A DNA stretch of 64,000 nt, taken from contig NZ_RQRU01000004.1 in the NCBI RefSeq assembly GCF_004335015.1, positions 124,001-188,000 on the forward strand. The letters are read 5' to 3'. The position numbers were made by a program, and so were the translations under genes. Position 1 is the first letter of the stretch, and every line of letters starts with the position of its first letter. This DNA is from Psychrobacter pygoscelis. GTDB taxonomy: Bacteria; Pseudomonadota; Gammaproteobacteria; Pseudomonadales; Moraxellaceae. Below, piece after piece: positions 35,055 to 42,475 of this stretch. Under the pieces are notes generated by a model, which worked only from the letters and a program-made list of their open reading frames with translations, did not search any database and had not been told where the DNA came from.

Positions 35055-35304
35055 TATGCGAGTAGATATCGACGTTGATTTTAATCGCGGACAGCCAATT
35101 GCTCACTGCAAGTACAAAGGTCGTGATTTTTTCACATCACCAGTCAAATGCAGATTAGCCACTAAGCCAAATACAGATGACAGTAAGCGCTTGGACGCTT
35201 GGCAAGATAGAGTTAAAAAAGCAATTGTGTCAGCGATGGAAAAAAGCTTTAAGAAGACAATCTACTCAGTAGGACAGGTCAATATAAAAAACCTAGACAA
35301 ATAA
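35044..35304 (+). CDS. Small phage early protein, unknown
   Basis: 86 residues, basic, mixed alpha/beta composition, no domain recognised. ATG 35044 overlaps the end of the CII-like gene; an alternative ATG at 35056 would remove the overlap. It ends just before a terminator hairpin. Confidence 0.6.
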   Translation: MLTNMRVDIDVDFNRGQPIAHCKYKGRDFFTSPVKCRLATKPNTDDSKRLDAWQDRVKKAIVSAMEKSFKKTIYSVGQVNIKNLDK

Positions 35305-35308
35305 AAAA

Positions 35309-35336
35309 CCCCAATCAGAGGCAACTGACTGGGGTT
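35309..35336. terminator. Terminator-like hairpin before the primase gene
   Basis: ACCCCAATCAG, loop AGGCAA, CTGACTGGGGT, one mismatch. The plus-strand tail is only TTTCGG, while the minus-strand tail is TTTTTTATTT. It may be a lambda tR1-like site for rightward transcription that antitermination has to overcome. Confidence 0.6.
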
Positions 35337-35378
35337 TCGGTGTCTTTAATTAGTCGTAGAAGACAAGGTAATTTAATC

Positions 35379-37676
35379 ATGAGTGATAATAATTTGCAAG
35401 CACAATCAGACAATCTTAAGACTGCATTAGCATACGCTGAACTAGGCTGGCAGATATTCCCCTGCTGGCAGATTGTTGACGGTGTGTGTGCGTGTGGTAC
35501 TGACTGCAAGTCGCCGGGCAAGCACCCAATCTCAAGCCTCGCACCTCGCGGTCAAGACAGTGCGACCAGTGATAAAGCCGCCATTACCCAGTGGTGGACC
35601 ACCAATTCCGATGCCAATATTGCTATTTACTTAGCTGGCAGTGGCCTTTGTGCGATTGATATTGACCCGCGCAACGGTGGCGACTACACCATTGAAGATC
35701 TTGAATCAGTCTACGGGCCTATTGAGTCGGACGTGGTGCAGCTAACTGGTGGCAATGGTGAACACCGCTTATTTTTGCGCCCCGATGGTAACTTGCCCGG
35801 CAAGCTTGGTAAAGGCGTGGACGTTAAATTAAACGGTTATATCATCGCTGAGCCTAGTAACCATATTAGTGGTGGCGAATATATTTGGGAGGCGTCAAGC
35901 AATCCGCTTGAGGGCGCTGTAGCTGGACCACTGCCGGACTGGATCCGCTCATTTAGTCAGACTGCAGCCTATGTTGACGATAATAGTGACGCTGCAATTA
36001 ATAGCGGCATGACAGATGATCAGTATTACGATGTAGTCGAGGCTTTACCATTTATTAATGCCGATGACCGTGATACGTGGCTAACAGTGGGTATGGCGCT
36101 ACACGCCGCTAATGATAAGCGAGCTTATCAGCTTTGGTGTGATTGGTCAGCGACTAGCGATAAGTTTGATCAAAATGATCAGTATAGAGTGTGGCGCAGT
36201 TTTAGGCACAAAGGCTTATCAAGCGTTGATCTGCCTACGCTATTTAAGCTTGCTCAAGATAGTGGCTGGATAAATACCAAGCAAGGCAATTTGGTCGCTC
36301 AAGCTATTGATATATCAGAACCAGTAAAGCTAAGTAAGCATGGCAATAAGCAAGCCGTACCTAGTCATCTGCTTGATATTCCAGTGCCGCAGCTCAGCGA
36401 GGTCATGCACTGGATGGAGAGTCACAGCCGGCAGCCGCAACGTGAGATATCTATAGCGGCTACATTGGCGCTAGCGTCAGTATTAGCAGGCCGTAACTAC
36501 CGCAGTGAAGAAGCCAATACAAGCTCTATGTATTTTATGATCTTAGCTGATACTGGCGTTGGTAAAAACTACGCTAAGACTACCATTCAATCTTTTTTAG
36601 TCGAATCCAAACTTGATCATCTCTTATCTGGTAGCGGTAACACCTCAGCAGGGGCAGTATTTACCGCGCTTTGCCGTGCGCCTTGCCATATTCAGATTGC
36701 CGACGAAGTAGGTAAGCAACTGCAAACGGCTCGCAAGCAAGTTAACGGTCAAATGGCTGAAGCGTTCAGCACATTGACCGAAGCTTACTCGTCGACTACC
36801 AGTTACATGATCCCTCGCAACTATTCAAACATGGGCGACATTACCAAGGGTAAAAACATTGAAGATAAAAAGGTTGTCGTGCATTGCCCAGCTATTACCA
36901 ATCTAGGACTGGCCACCAGTGGGCAGGTATTTGACAACCTGACCACCGCTGAGATTGAAGATGGTTTCTTAAACCGCCTGCATGTCGTTGAAGTGTCGGA
37001 GCCGCAAGCACCACGCCAACGTAGTAGACGCTTGCCCGTGCCAGAGCATCTAAAAGAATGGGCGTTTGATATACGTCATCCTAAGCCTAAAAGCCGTACA
37101 GATTTAAGCGGTATTGAAGCTGCTTATGATGTAACACCAGTGCCTACCATCGTAGCTATAGACGACGCGGCCATGATGATCTTTGATGGCCTATTTGACG
37201 CACTGGCAGAAGCGGAAGAAGAAGGAAAGTTTACGCTACCTGATCTAACTCGCCGCTGGGTTGAAAACTCTATGAGACTGGCCACCGCATTGGCAGTTTG
37301 TGAAAACTCAAAAGACCCAATCGTTAACGCTGAGATAGCAGGATGGTGCGTTGATTATGTGACGTTCTACGGTCAGCGGTTCATGGATAGTGCGGCGACC
37401 AGGGTTGCTGACGGCGAGTTCCACCGCCTCTATCTAAATATCTACGAATTAATTGGCCGCTCTGGCAGTAAGGGCATGACTGAGCGCGACTTATCAACTT
37501 ATAGCCGTCTGTTTGCAGCCAGTCGTCCAAATGATCGTGAGCAAGCTTTTAAAGCATTGCTATCCGAGTCTCGCATTATGCAAGTTGCTATCCCGTCAGT
37601 ATCTGGCCGTGGTCGCAAACGTGTGGCTTATATTTGCCCAGAGAATTTTGACGAAACCATCATGGAGGTGGGTTAG
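35379..37676 (+). CDS. Phage replication protein: primase-polymerase plus helicase-like ATPase
   Basis: 765 residues from the ATG at 35379 (MSDNNLQAQ). Residues ~15-195 are a bifunctional primase/polymerase (prim-pol) domain with CAIDIDPRNGGD and the late EPSNHISGGEY motif. Residues ~215-295 are a PriCT_2-type domain (DRDTWLTVGMALHAAN ... WCDWSATSDKFD). Residues ~330-700 form an ATPase similar to DUF3987-type helicases, with a modified Walker A (ADTGVGKN, ~402-409) and a Walker B-like IADEVG. Together they probably prime and initiate phage DNA replication, acting on the repeat cluster just downstream. An in-frame ATG at 35340 is less likely because it lies in the terminator. Confidence 0.85.
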   Translation: MSDNNLQAQSDNLKTALAYAELGWQIFPCWQIVDGVCACGTDCKSPGKHPISSLAPRGQDSATSDKAAITQWWTTNSDANIAIYLAGSGLCAIDIDPRNGGDYTIEDLESVYGPIESDVVQLTGGNGEHRLFLRPDGNLPGKLGKGVDVKLNGYIIAEPSNHISGGEYIWEASSNPLEGAVAGPLPDWIRSFSQTAAYVDDNSDAAINSGMTDDQYYDVVEALPFINADDRDTWLTVGMALHAANDKRAYQLWCDWSATSDKFDQNDQYRVWRSFRHKGLSSVDLPTLFKLAQDSGWINTKQGNLVAQAIDISEPVKLSKHGNKQAVPSHLLDIPVPQLSEVMHWMESHSRQPQREISIAATLALASVLAGRNYRSEEANTSSMYFMILADTGVGKNYAKTTIQSFLVESKLDHLLSGSGNTSAGAVFTALCRAPCHIQIADEVGKQLQTARKQVNGQMAEAFSTLTEAYSSTTSYMIPRNYSNMGDITKGKNIEDKKVVVHCPAITNLGLATSGQVFDNLTTAEIEDGFLNRLHVVEVSEPQAPRQRSRRLPVPEHLKEWAFDIRHPKPKSRTDLSGIEAAYDVTPVPTIVAIDDAAMMIFDGLFDALAEAEEEGKFTLPDLTRRWVENSMRLATALAVCENSKDPIVNAEIAGWCVDYVTFYGQRFMDSAATRVADGEFHRLYLNIYELIGRSGSKGMTERDLSTYSRLFAASRPNDREQAFKALLSESRIMQVAIPSVSGRGRKRVAYICPENFDETIMEVG

Positions 37677-37921
37677 CCGCCATTGTTGCAGACAGATGAG
37701 ACATTGTTGCAGACGCCTTGTCTGCATTTATAACTTAATAAGCATGGGTCTTATAGCATTGTTGCAGACATGAGACGCTATACACACCACTTAAAATATA
37801 TAGGTATACCCCCCTTTTTGTCTGCAACAATATATTAAAGCCTTATAAATAAAGGGTTATAAGTGCAGACAATAGTGTCTCACTAATCGATTTAATTCGA
37901 TTTAATTAAGATGAGATAAAA
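37677..37921. repeat. Iteron-like repeats, candidate phage replication origin
   Basis: The 13-mer CATTGTTGCAGAC occurs three times in direct orientation (37681, 37702, 37757). It also occurs once inverted with one change (37820-37831, GTCTGCAACAAT) and in part as TGCAGACAATAGTGTCTC (37864-37881). Two direct copies are followed by ATGAGAC. GCAGAC-GCCTT-GTCTGC forms a hairpin at 37709-37725. AT-rich blocks follow at ~37785-37855. Position directly after the primase-helicase gene supports an origin; operator function is the alternative. Confidence 0.65.
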
Positions 37922-38296
37922 ATGAGCAGATTAAACCTTTTGGCAGAAGTATCTATCCCAGCCATGCCGCCAAGCGTCAACCACTACACAAAACGCACTC
38001 GTGGAGGTGGTGTAACGCTCACAGAAGCGTCAAGAGAGTTCAAAAGAACCGCTTACCAGTCACTAGCACCATATGCACCTAAAAAACCCTCACAGAAGCC
38101 CATAGCGGTCGAAATAGTTATCCATCCAGCTAATAAGCGAACATCAGATACAGATAACCGCAACAAGCTAATCTTGGACGCCTTGGAAGAAGCTCGCTTT
38201 ATTGTCGATGACAAGCAAGTGGTAGAGCTGCTAACCAAGCGCGGCGAAGTTGTCAAAGGTGGACGCGTTGATTTGATTATCTGTGAGATAGAGTAA
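37922..38296 (+). CDS. RusA-family Holliday junction resolvase
   Basis: 124 residues, the size of E. coli RusA (120), a lambdoid phage junction endonuclease that cleaves four-way DNA branches. MPPSVNHYTKRTRGGG near the start and DTDNRNKLILDALEEARFIVDDKQVVEL carry the family's acidic residues and conserved lysine. It probably resolves recombination or replication intermediates before packaging. Confidence 0.88.
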   Translation: MSRLNLLAEVSIPAMPPSVNHYTKRTRGGGVTLTEASREFKRTAYQSLAPYAPKKPSQKPIAVEIVIHPANKRTSDTDNRNKLILDALEEARFIVDDKQVVELLTKRGEVVKGGRVDLIICEIE

Positions 38297-38460
38297 TGAC
38301 TATCGAATTTGGACATTGGCAAAAAAAAGACACGGGCGAATTGGTCCGTGTCATCTGGCAATCAAACGAGCTTGTCACATATCAGACAGCTAGTAAGACA
38401 TTAAACACGTTGCGTAAGTTTGTATTTATGCAGGATTTTGAGAGGGTGAGGGGTGAGTGA
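38296..38460 (+). CDS. Small phage protein (54 residues), unknown
   Basis: Begins at an ATG that overlaps the RusA stop codon by one base (TAATG). It encodes MTIEFGHWQKKDTGELVR and continues to FERVRGE. It ends with a stop that overlaps the next ATG (TGATG), so it is coupled to genes on both sides. No family recognised. Confidence 0.6.
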   Translation: MTIEFGHWQKKDTGELVRVIWQSNELVTYQTASKTLNTLRKFVFMQDFERVRGE

Positions 38461-38831
38461 TGATTTTAATAAAACTAGGCAAGTTTGCATTTAAGTGTCA
38501 AAAAGATTGGGCTTTCTGCGAGAAGAGAGGCGACCCTCATTACACCAAGATTTATATAGGGTTTTTGCATATATTTTTAATACCCGAAAGAGGTGAGTTT
38601 ATTAAATATATGCGCATGTATCTCAATGATGATTATACGTTGCATCGCCGCGTTAGGTTAGCCGAAAAAAAAGCATGGTCAAAAACTCGCGCACAGGTAA
38701 AAAAATATCATGGTCAAGAAATGGAACGACTCCGGCAAAATTTAGAAGAGGAGTATAAAAGCAGAGTTAAGGCACAAGGCGAGCTGGCCGCATTGAAAAA
38801 GACTATTAAGATTGTTAAAGGTGAGTATTAG
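38460..38831 (+). CDS. Phage protein with C-terminal coiled coil, unknown
   Basis: 123 residues from ATG 38460 (a GTG three bases earlier is in frame). The N-terminal half has hydrophobic beta-like stretches (IYIGFLHIFLIPERGEF); residues ~65-115 form a charged coiled coil. Coupled to the preceding small gene. Function unknown. Confidence 0.55.
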   Translation: MILIKLGKFAFKCQKDWAFCEKRGDPHYTKIYIGFLHIFLIPERGEFIKYMRMYLNDDYTLHRRVRLAEKKAWSKTRAQVKKYHGQEMERLRQNLEEEYKSRVKAQGELAALKKTIKIVKGEY

Positions 38832-38836
38832 ACAAC

Positions 38837-39043
38837 ATGGTTGAGTGCATGAAAAAAACGTCATATACGGGTCAATTTAAGCCAGCTTTAGCGATAAAAA
38901 ATAAAAATGGTGTGATAGTAGCGACAGGCTATAAAACACTCTTAAATCGCAAAATAGAGTTTTATAACTTTAGGAGTAAAGAGACGTTGACGATGAGTAA
39001 AAAACGGTTTGAGCAAAATTATACGGTGGAGGAATTGGTGTGA
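38837..39043 (+). CDS. Small basic phage protein, unknown
   Basis: 68 residues, strongly basic (pattern ALAIKNKNGVIVATGYKTLLNRKIEFYNFRSKETLTMSK broken by Lys/Arg). A start at the ATG at 38849 (MKKTSYTG) is also possible. It overlaps the next gene by 4 bases (GTGTGA). Function unknown. Confidence 0.5.
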   Translation: MVECMKKTSYTGQFKPALAIKNKNGVIVATGYKTLLNRKIEFYNFRSKETLTMSKKRFEQNYTVEELV

Positions 39044-39180
39044 GTGATATTGAGGCTCTGCGGATATTTCTAGCAGTAATACTGACGGCACATATTAGTT
39101 TGATTTTTATATTTGTCTTGGTAGCAAAGTTTGAAGAAGCGATAAATAGACATGAACAAAATTCACCATTCGCCAAGTAA
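39040..39180 (+). CDS. Small single-pass membrane protein (46 residues, GTG start)
   Basis: GTG at 39040 overlaps the previous stop and has GGAGG eight bases upstream. The product has one hydrophobic segment (~8-31, LRIFLAVILTAHISLIFIFV) and a polar tail. It resembles the many tiny membrane proteins of phage early regions; function unknown. Confidence 0.5.
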   Translation: MSDIEALRIFLAVILTAHISLIFIFVLVAKFEEAINRHEQNSPFAK

Positions 39181-39208
39181 GTTTAGAAAAGTTAAGGTTT
39201 AAGCACTA

Positions 39209-39613
39209 ATGATTGATAATTTAAATATTAAAGAGTTGCTTACGGCTTGGGGGCGATGGGCGAGTCGTGGTAGCAGCCAAAGCTTTACTAACGTCGGCTA
39301 CAAGTCAGCATGGGCTATGATACTGCCGTCGCCGGGGAGGGGCGTCTCGGTTGATTATGATAGCGATATGCTTGATGTCGAGCACGCAATGTCATATCTC
39401 AAAGTACATGGTCGCTGGTCTTATAGACTGCTCAAGCTCAAGTATTTGTACGGCTACAGCTACAACCGACTAGCCGCTAAGCTTACTCGAGAACTGCCGG
39501 AGTATAAACGAGGTGGAGATAAAGCAGGACAAAAGATGTGCGACAAGCACTGTAAAAAGTTGGTAGATGAGGCTGAGCAGGTTATTGAGTTATTGATTAA
39601 AGAGGAGGCTTAG
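39209..39613 (+). CDS. Antiterminator Q-like late regulator
   Basis: 134 residues. ELLTAWGRWASRG at the N-terminus and the HTH-like LLKLKYLYGYSYNRLAAKL (~73-91) resemble phage antitermination Q / DUF1133-type proteins. It is the last early gene before a terminator, and the accessory cassette and late genes follow, which fits a late-gene activator that lets polymerase pass terminators. The assignment rests on weak similarity and position. Confidence 0.6.
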   Translation: MIDNLNIKELLTAWGRWASRGSSQSFTNVGYKSAWAMILPSPGRGVSVDYDSDMLDVEHAMSYLKVHGRWSYRLLKLKYLYGYSYNRLAAKLTRELPEYKRGGDKAGQKMCDKHCKKLVDEAEQVIELLIKEEA

Positions 39614-39624
39614 GCCTCTTTTTT
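39604..39624 (+). terminator. Terminator after the Q-like gene
   Basis: GAGGC, loop TTAG, GCCTC followed by TTTTTT. It overlaps the end of the Q-like gene. Confidence 0.8.
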
Positions 39625-39649
39625 ATTTTAAATTAATTTGGTTTGAGTG

Positions 39650-39678
39650 TTGACATAGGACTTAAAAAGACCTATTAT
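39650..39678 (+). promoter_or_regulatory. Consensus sigma-70 promoter of the accessory cassette
   Basis: TTGACA (39650-39655), exactly 17 bases, TATTAT (39673-39678). It is the best sigma-70 match in the prophage apart from pL. It lies between the Q-gene terminator and the first hairpin leader, so the cassette has its own transcript. Confidence 0.8.
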
Positions 39679-39710
39679 ATACCCATGTTGAGCGATAACG
39701 CTGACATATT

Positions 39711-39747
39711 AAACCAACCAACGCCCTGTAGGGCAGGAGTTCAAATC
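39711..39747 (+). promoter_or_regulatory. Hairpin/Shine-Dalgarno leader, copy 1
   Basis: ACCAACCAAC, then hairpin GCCC-TGTA-GGGC (39723-39734), directly followed by AGGAG (39735-39739) and the ATG eight bases on. It shares sequence and layout with the leaders at 40141 and 40681. Confidence 0.75.
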
Positions 39748-40099
39748 ATGAAAACCAAATTTGACGCTAACGAGCTAATCAACCGTGATGACAACGCTAA
39801 TACTTTAAATGAGTTCTTTATCGGTATTGCATCAGGCAAATATTATGATGGTACAAGTTATAAGTTATAAGTTGTACTTGGATTTAAATGATGGCGAGAT
39901 CACTACTAACCACGAAGCATCAGATAATAGTTGGTTGGAGCGTGATGACAACAGTTTAAAACGGATATTAACAGTCAGTGGTTATGAAACTCGCTCTGAC
40001 GATGAGTTATATACAGATGATTGTGATTTATTAGACTATGGCTATGCTGAATGGCTGGATTACGTAGAAGAAAAAATTGAAGAAGTCTTAACTAAATAA
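39748..40099 (+). pseudogene. Accessory cassette gene 1, frameshifted by a 7-bp tandem duplication
   Basis: The reading frame starts at ATG 39748 (MKTKFDANELINRDDNAN) behind the first hairpin leader and stops after 40 residues. The continuation to 40099 lies in another frame (LYLDLNDGEITTNHEASD to EEKIEEVLTK). At the junction AGTTATA is present twice in tandem (about 39856-39869). Removing one copy joins the two parts into one open frame of 114 residues. The intact product would be acidic, with no known motif. It could be a genuine knock-out, a slipped-strand phase switch or a sequencing error. Confidence 0.65.
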
Positions 40100-40140
40100 T
40101 TACTAGACCTGAGCAAGTCCTTAAACTGCCCATCCAATAG

Positions 40141-40176
40141 AATTTAAACCTACGCCTAGTAAGGCAGGAGTCAAAA
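40141..40176 (+). promoter_or_regulatory. Hairpin/Shine-Dalgarno leader, copy 2
   Basis: TTTAAACCTAC, then GCCT-AGTA-AGGC (40154-40165), then AGGAG (40166-40170) and ATG six bases later. The fourth base pair is T-A here, against C-G in the other copies. Confidence 0.75.
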
Positions 40177-40653
40177 ATGTCAAACACTAAAACCTATCTA
40201 ACCAGCAACACCCTTTACACCCATACAAAACATGCTCACTGGCTTGAGGAAGTTAATATCGTCGGCTTAAAGCGCAAGTTGTCAAGCTATGAAAATAACA
40301 TCATGGGCGGATGGTCTTTAAAGTCAAAAAACGAAGCATTTAGCGAGAGTGCAGAATACAACCATCTAATACATGAATTGGATTTAGTGTCTGGTGAGTA
40401 TGTTGATGTTATTAAACCGTATGCCCGAAAGCTCATTAAACAACAATTAGAAGAAAACGGCATAGCATATGATGCTACTGACCTACAATGGACTACTAAT
40501 TTTAGTAGCTCGACTAAAAACACGATTGAGAATAGAAAAAGTGGTGAGTATTACGCGCAAGGGTATTACTACTTTGACTTGAAAAATGGTCAGCTAACAG
40601 TCTCATTTAAAGATGCTGAAGCGTTTGCATACACTGAACAAAAGGAAGTCTAA
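40177..40653 (+). CDS. Accessory cassette gene 2, unknown
   Basis: 158 residues, soluble, Lys/Glu/Tyr-rich, no signal peptide or membrane segment and no domain I recognise. The first ~60 residues are polar, a helical middle part follows (~65-100, LIHELDLVSGEYVDVIKPYARKL), and the C-terminus has an aromatic beta-like stretch (GEYYAQGYYYFDLKNGQ). The gene is preceded by the second hairpin leader, which supports the ATG at 40177. It lies between the frameshifted gene and the recombinase. Confidence 0.65.
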   Translation: MSNTKTYLTSNTLYTHTKHAHWLEEVNIVGLKRKLSSYENNIMGGWSLKSKNEAFSESAEYNHLIHELDLVSGEYVDVIKPYARKLIKQQLEENGIAYDATDLQWTTNFSSSTKNTIENRKSGEYYAQGYYYFDLKNGQLTVSFKDAEAFAYTEQKEV

Positions 40654-40680
40654 TAATCTCTACGAACACTTTATAACAAA

Positions 40681-40720
40681 ATATTAACCGACCAACGCCC
40701 CGCGGGGGCAGGAGTCCCAT
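40681..40720 (+). promoter_or_regulatory. Hairpin/Shine-Dalgarno leader, copy 3
   Basis: TTAACCGACCAAC, then GCCCC-GCG-GGGGC (40697-40709), then AGGAG (40710-40714) and GTG six bases later. The stem is one pair longer than in copy 1. Confidence 0.75.
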
Positions 40721-41614
40721 GTGAAATTTATTGAATTAGCTAGAGAGTGGCGTGATGTACACGCCACCACGGTTAGTGACGGAGCGATATGTGCTATAAA
40801 TCAGGATCTAAATGATCACTTGTATCCGCTTATCGGGCATATAGATATAATCGACATCACTCCAAAGATGATGTTAGATACGCTAAAGAAGCTAGAGAAA
40901 GTATCAACTTATCGAGCTGGTCGCATGTGCGGACGCTGCAATGAGATTTTTGTTTATGCGGGTATTATGGGCTATTTAAATAATAACCCAGCATATGGAC
41001 TCAAGCGCTATCTAAAACGTCATAAATATCAGCATTTTGCACATTTAGACAGTGACGCAGATTTAGCATTACTCTTATCAGAAATAAACCGCATGAAGAG
41101 AATAAGTCCTGGTAACAATGCGGCATTCTGGTTTTTAGTCTATACAGCAGCTCGACGTAGCGAGGGTGTTTTAGCTAAGCGAAAGGAGTTTGATTTAGAG
41201 AGTGGTATTTGGACAATACCCGCTGAGCGGGCGAAAACTCGGTCTAAACAGATTATGCCGCTGTCTGATCAGTCTCTGCGCTTGATTAAAACGGAGTTTG
41301 ACCGAATAGACTCACCTTGGGCATTTACCTCCAATCATACAGTAAAAGGCCTAAAACCCATCGACCCTTGGTCGCCGCTTTATCTGATTAGAGTAGCTGG
41401 CTATGAGAAGCGTCAGACAATGCACGGTTTTAGACACATATTTAGCACCAGGGCGCATGATGCGAGCTTTTTATCTGATGCTATCGAGCTGTCTTTGTCT
41501 CATAGTGTTAAGGGCACAAAAGGCGTCTACAATCATGCGAAGATGATAGAGCAGCGTAGAGAGCTGATGCAGTGGTGGGCGGATTTAGTAGATGAGTGGC
41601 GAGGTCTATCATGA
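40721..41614 (+). CDS. Second tyrosine recombinase, short form
   Basis: 297 residues from a GTG start fixed by the hairpin leader. It begins directly with the SAM-like core-binding domain (~1-100) and lacks the DUF4102/arm-binding N-terminus of the phage integrase at 61745. The catalytic domain has Arg145 (TAARRSE), His235 and Arg238 (HGFRH), His261 (LSHS) and Tyr270 (GVYNHAK), so the R-H-R-H-Y set is complete and it is probably active. It is encoded in the middle of the prophage, far from both ends, in an accessory cassette, and its stop overlaps the next gene's start (ATGA). Possible roles: mobility of the cassette, resolution of phage multimers, or a relic of an older integration module. 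Confidence 0.85.
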   Translation: MKFIELAREWRDVHATTVSDGAICAINQDLNDHLYPLIGHIDIIDITPKMMLDTLKKLEKVSTYRAGRMCGRCNEIFVYAGIMGYLNNNPAYGLKRYLKRHKYQHFAHLDSDADLALLLSEINRMKRISPGNNAAFWFLVYTAARRSEGVLAKRKEFDLESGIWTIPAERAKTRSKQIMPLSDQSLRLIKTEFDRIDSPWAFTSNHTVKGLKPIDPWSPLYLIRVAGYEKRQTMHGFRHIFSTRAHDASFLSDAIELSLSHSVKGTKGVYNHAKMIEQRRELMQWWADLVDEWRGLS

Positions 41615-42234
41615 GATATGCTAAACTTGGCAACATCATCAACTATCTCAAAAATATCATGTACCAAGTCAATATTAATAATCAGCAATACTTTATCACT
41701 GATAATGAGCATGTGGCATGGTCAGCGTATCGAGCCGCATGCAGAGAGTATGATAACAAGTCTAAAAAAGTGGCACTGCTAAATGATGATCGATTGCTGC
41801 ATGCTAAAGCAGCTGATTTGATGCTGCTAGATGATGTTGACAGTGTAACTGCAAATGATTTGTTAAAAATCATCATGCAGCAGCTAAATATCGATATTAA
41901 GCAAGTCAAAGAGATCGTTAAAGAGTCGGGCCTGCCTTTATCTAATAGCAGGGTTGGCAGCTGGACATTACCGCCTGACAACCGTCGCTATACTCAGATG
42001 CATAACGATGAGCTGGCAGCGATATTACCTTACTTGCTGTCAAAGTCGATACATGAGCTAGGCTATACTCCTGCTAATCTTAAACAGTTGCGTCAACGGT
42101 TGAGACTTACTCAAGAGCAAGTAGCTAAAATAGTCGGCGTCGCTGGTAACCGACAGGTGCGCAGATGGGAAAATGGAGAACAGCCAATGCCACATGATAA
42201 ATGGCAATTGCTATTAGAGCTTGACGTAGATTGA
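41611..42234 (+). CDS. HTH protein coupled to the second recombinase
   Basis: 207 residues from ATG 41611, overlapping the recombinase stop by ATGA, so translationally coupled. Residues ~155-205 (NLKQLRQRLRLTQEQVAKIVGVAGNRQVRRWENGEQ) are an XRE-type HTH. The N-terminal 150 residues are helical and unlike any family I know, though residues ~75-120 could hold a second DNA-binding segment (SGLPLSNSRVGSW). It may regulate the cassette or act as a recombination directionality factor. Confidence 0.75.
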   Translation: MRYAKLGNIINYLKNIMYQVNINNQQYFITDNEHVAWSAYRAACREYDNKSKKVALLNDDRLLHAKAADLMLLDDVDSVTANDLLKIIMQQLNIDIKQVKEIVKESGLPLSNSRVGSWTLPPDNRRYTQMHNDELAAILPYLLSKSIHELGYTPANLKQLRQRLRLTQEQVAKIVGVAGNRQVRRWENGEQPMPHDKWQLLLELDVD

Positions 42235-42245
42235 GGGCTTTTTTA

Positions 42246-42336
42246 TTGACTTTGACCGAAGTAACGTGTATAAATATGATATGATGTCTGCATCCGCAGC
42301 GGAAAGGTGATTAGTTAATTCTAATTGCCTTTTTTT
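42246..42336 (+). ncRNA. Candidate small structured RNA with own promoter and terminator
   Basis: Promoter TTGACT (42246-42251), 17 bases, TATAAA (42269-42274). Start is expected near 42281. A hairpin CTGC-ATCC-GCAG (42288-42299) is followed by a terminator AAAGGTGATTAG/CTAATTGCCTTT (42303-42332) with a T tail. The RNA would be ~55 nt. CGCAG and GCATC can also pair with CTGCG (42350-42354) and GATGC (42369-42373) further on, an alternative fold. Confidence 0.45.
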
Positions 42337-42434
42337 GTGTCTTAAATGTCTGCGGCGAGCCTTAACGGGATGCAACCGCACTTAGCCAGAGCAGGGCAGA
42401 TATTTTTTATTAAGCACTAAAAACAACCATTGCC

Positions 42435-42461
42435 CATATCTCACGATGTGGGCTTTTTTAC
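42435..42461 (+). terminator. Terminator before the crAss001_48-like gene
   Basis: GCCCATATC, loop TCAC, GATGTGGGC with TTTTTT. It lies 15 bases before the next start codon. Confidence 0.75.
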
Positions 42462-42475
42462 GTCTAGGACTTGAT

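Noticed and set aside
39643..39747. N-terminal extension of the frameshifted cassette gene
   Set aside because: It would run through the promoter, transcript start and hairpin leader; the ATG at 39748 with AGGAG is the real start.
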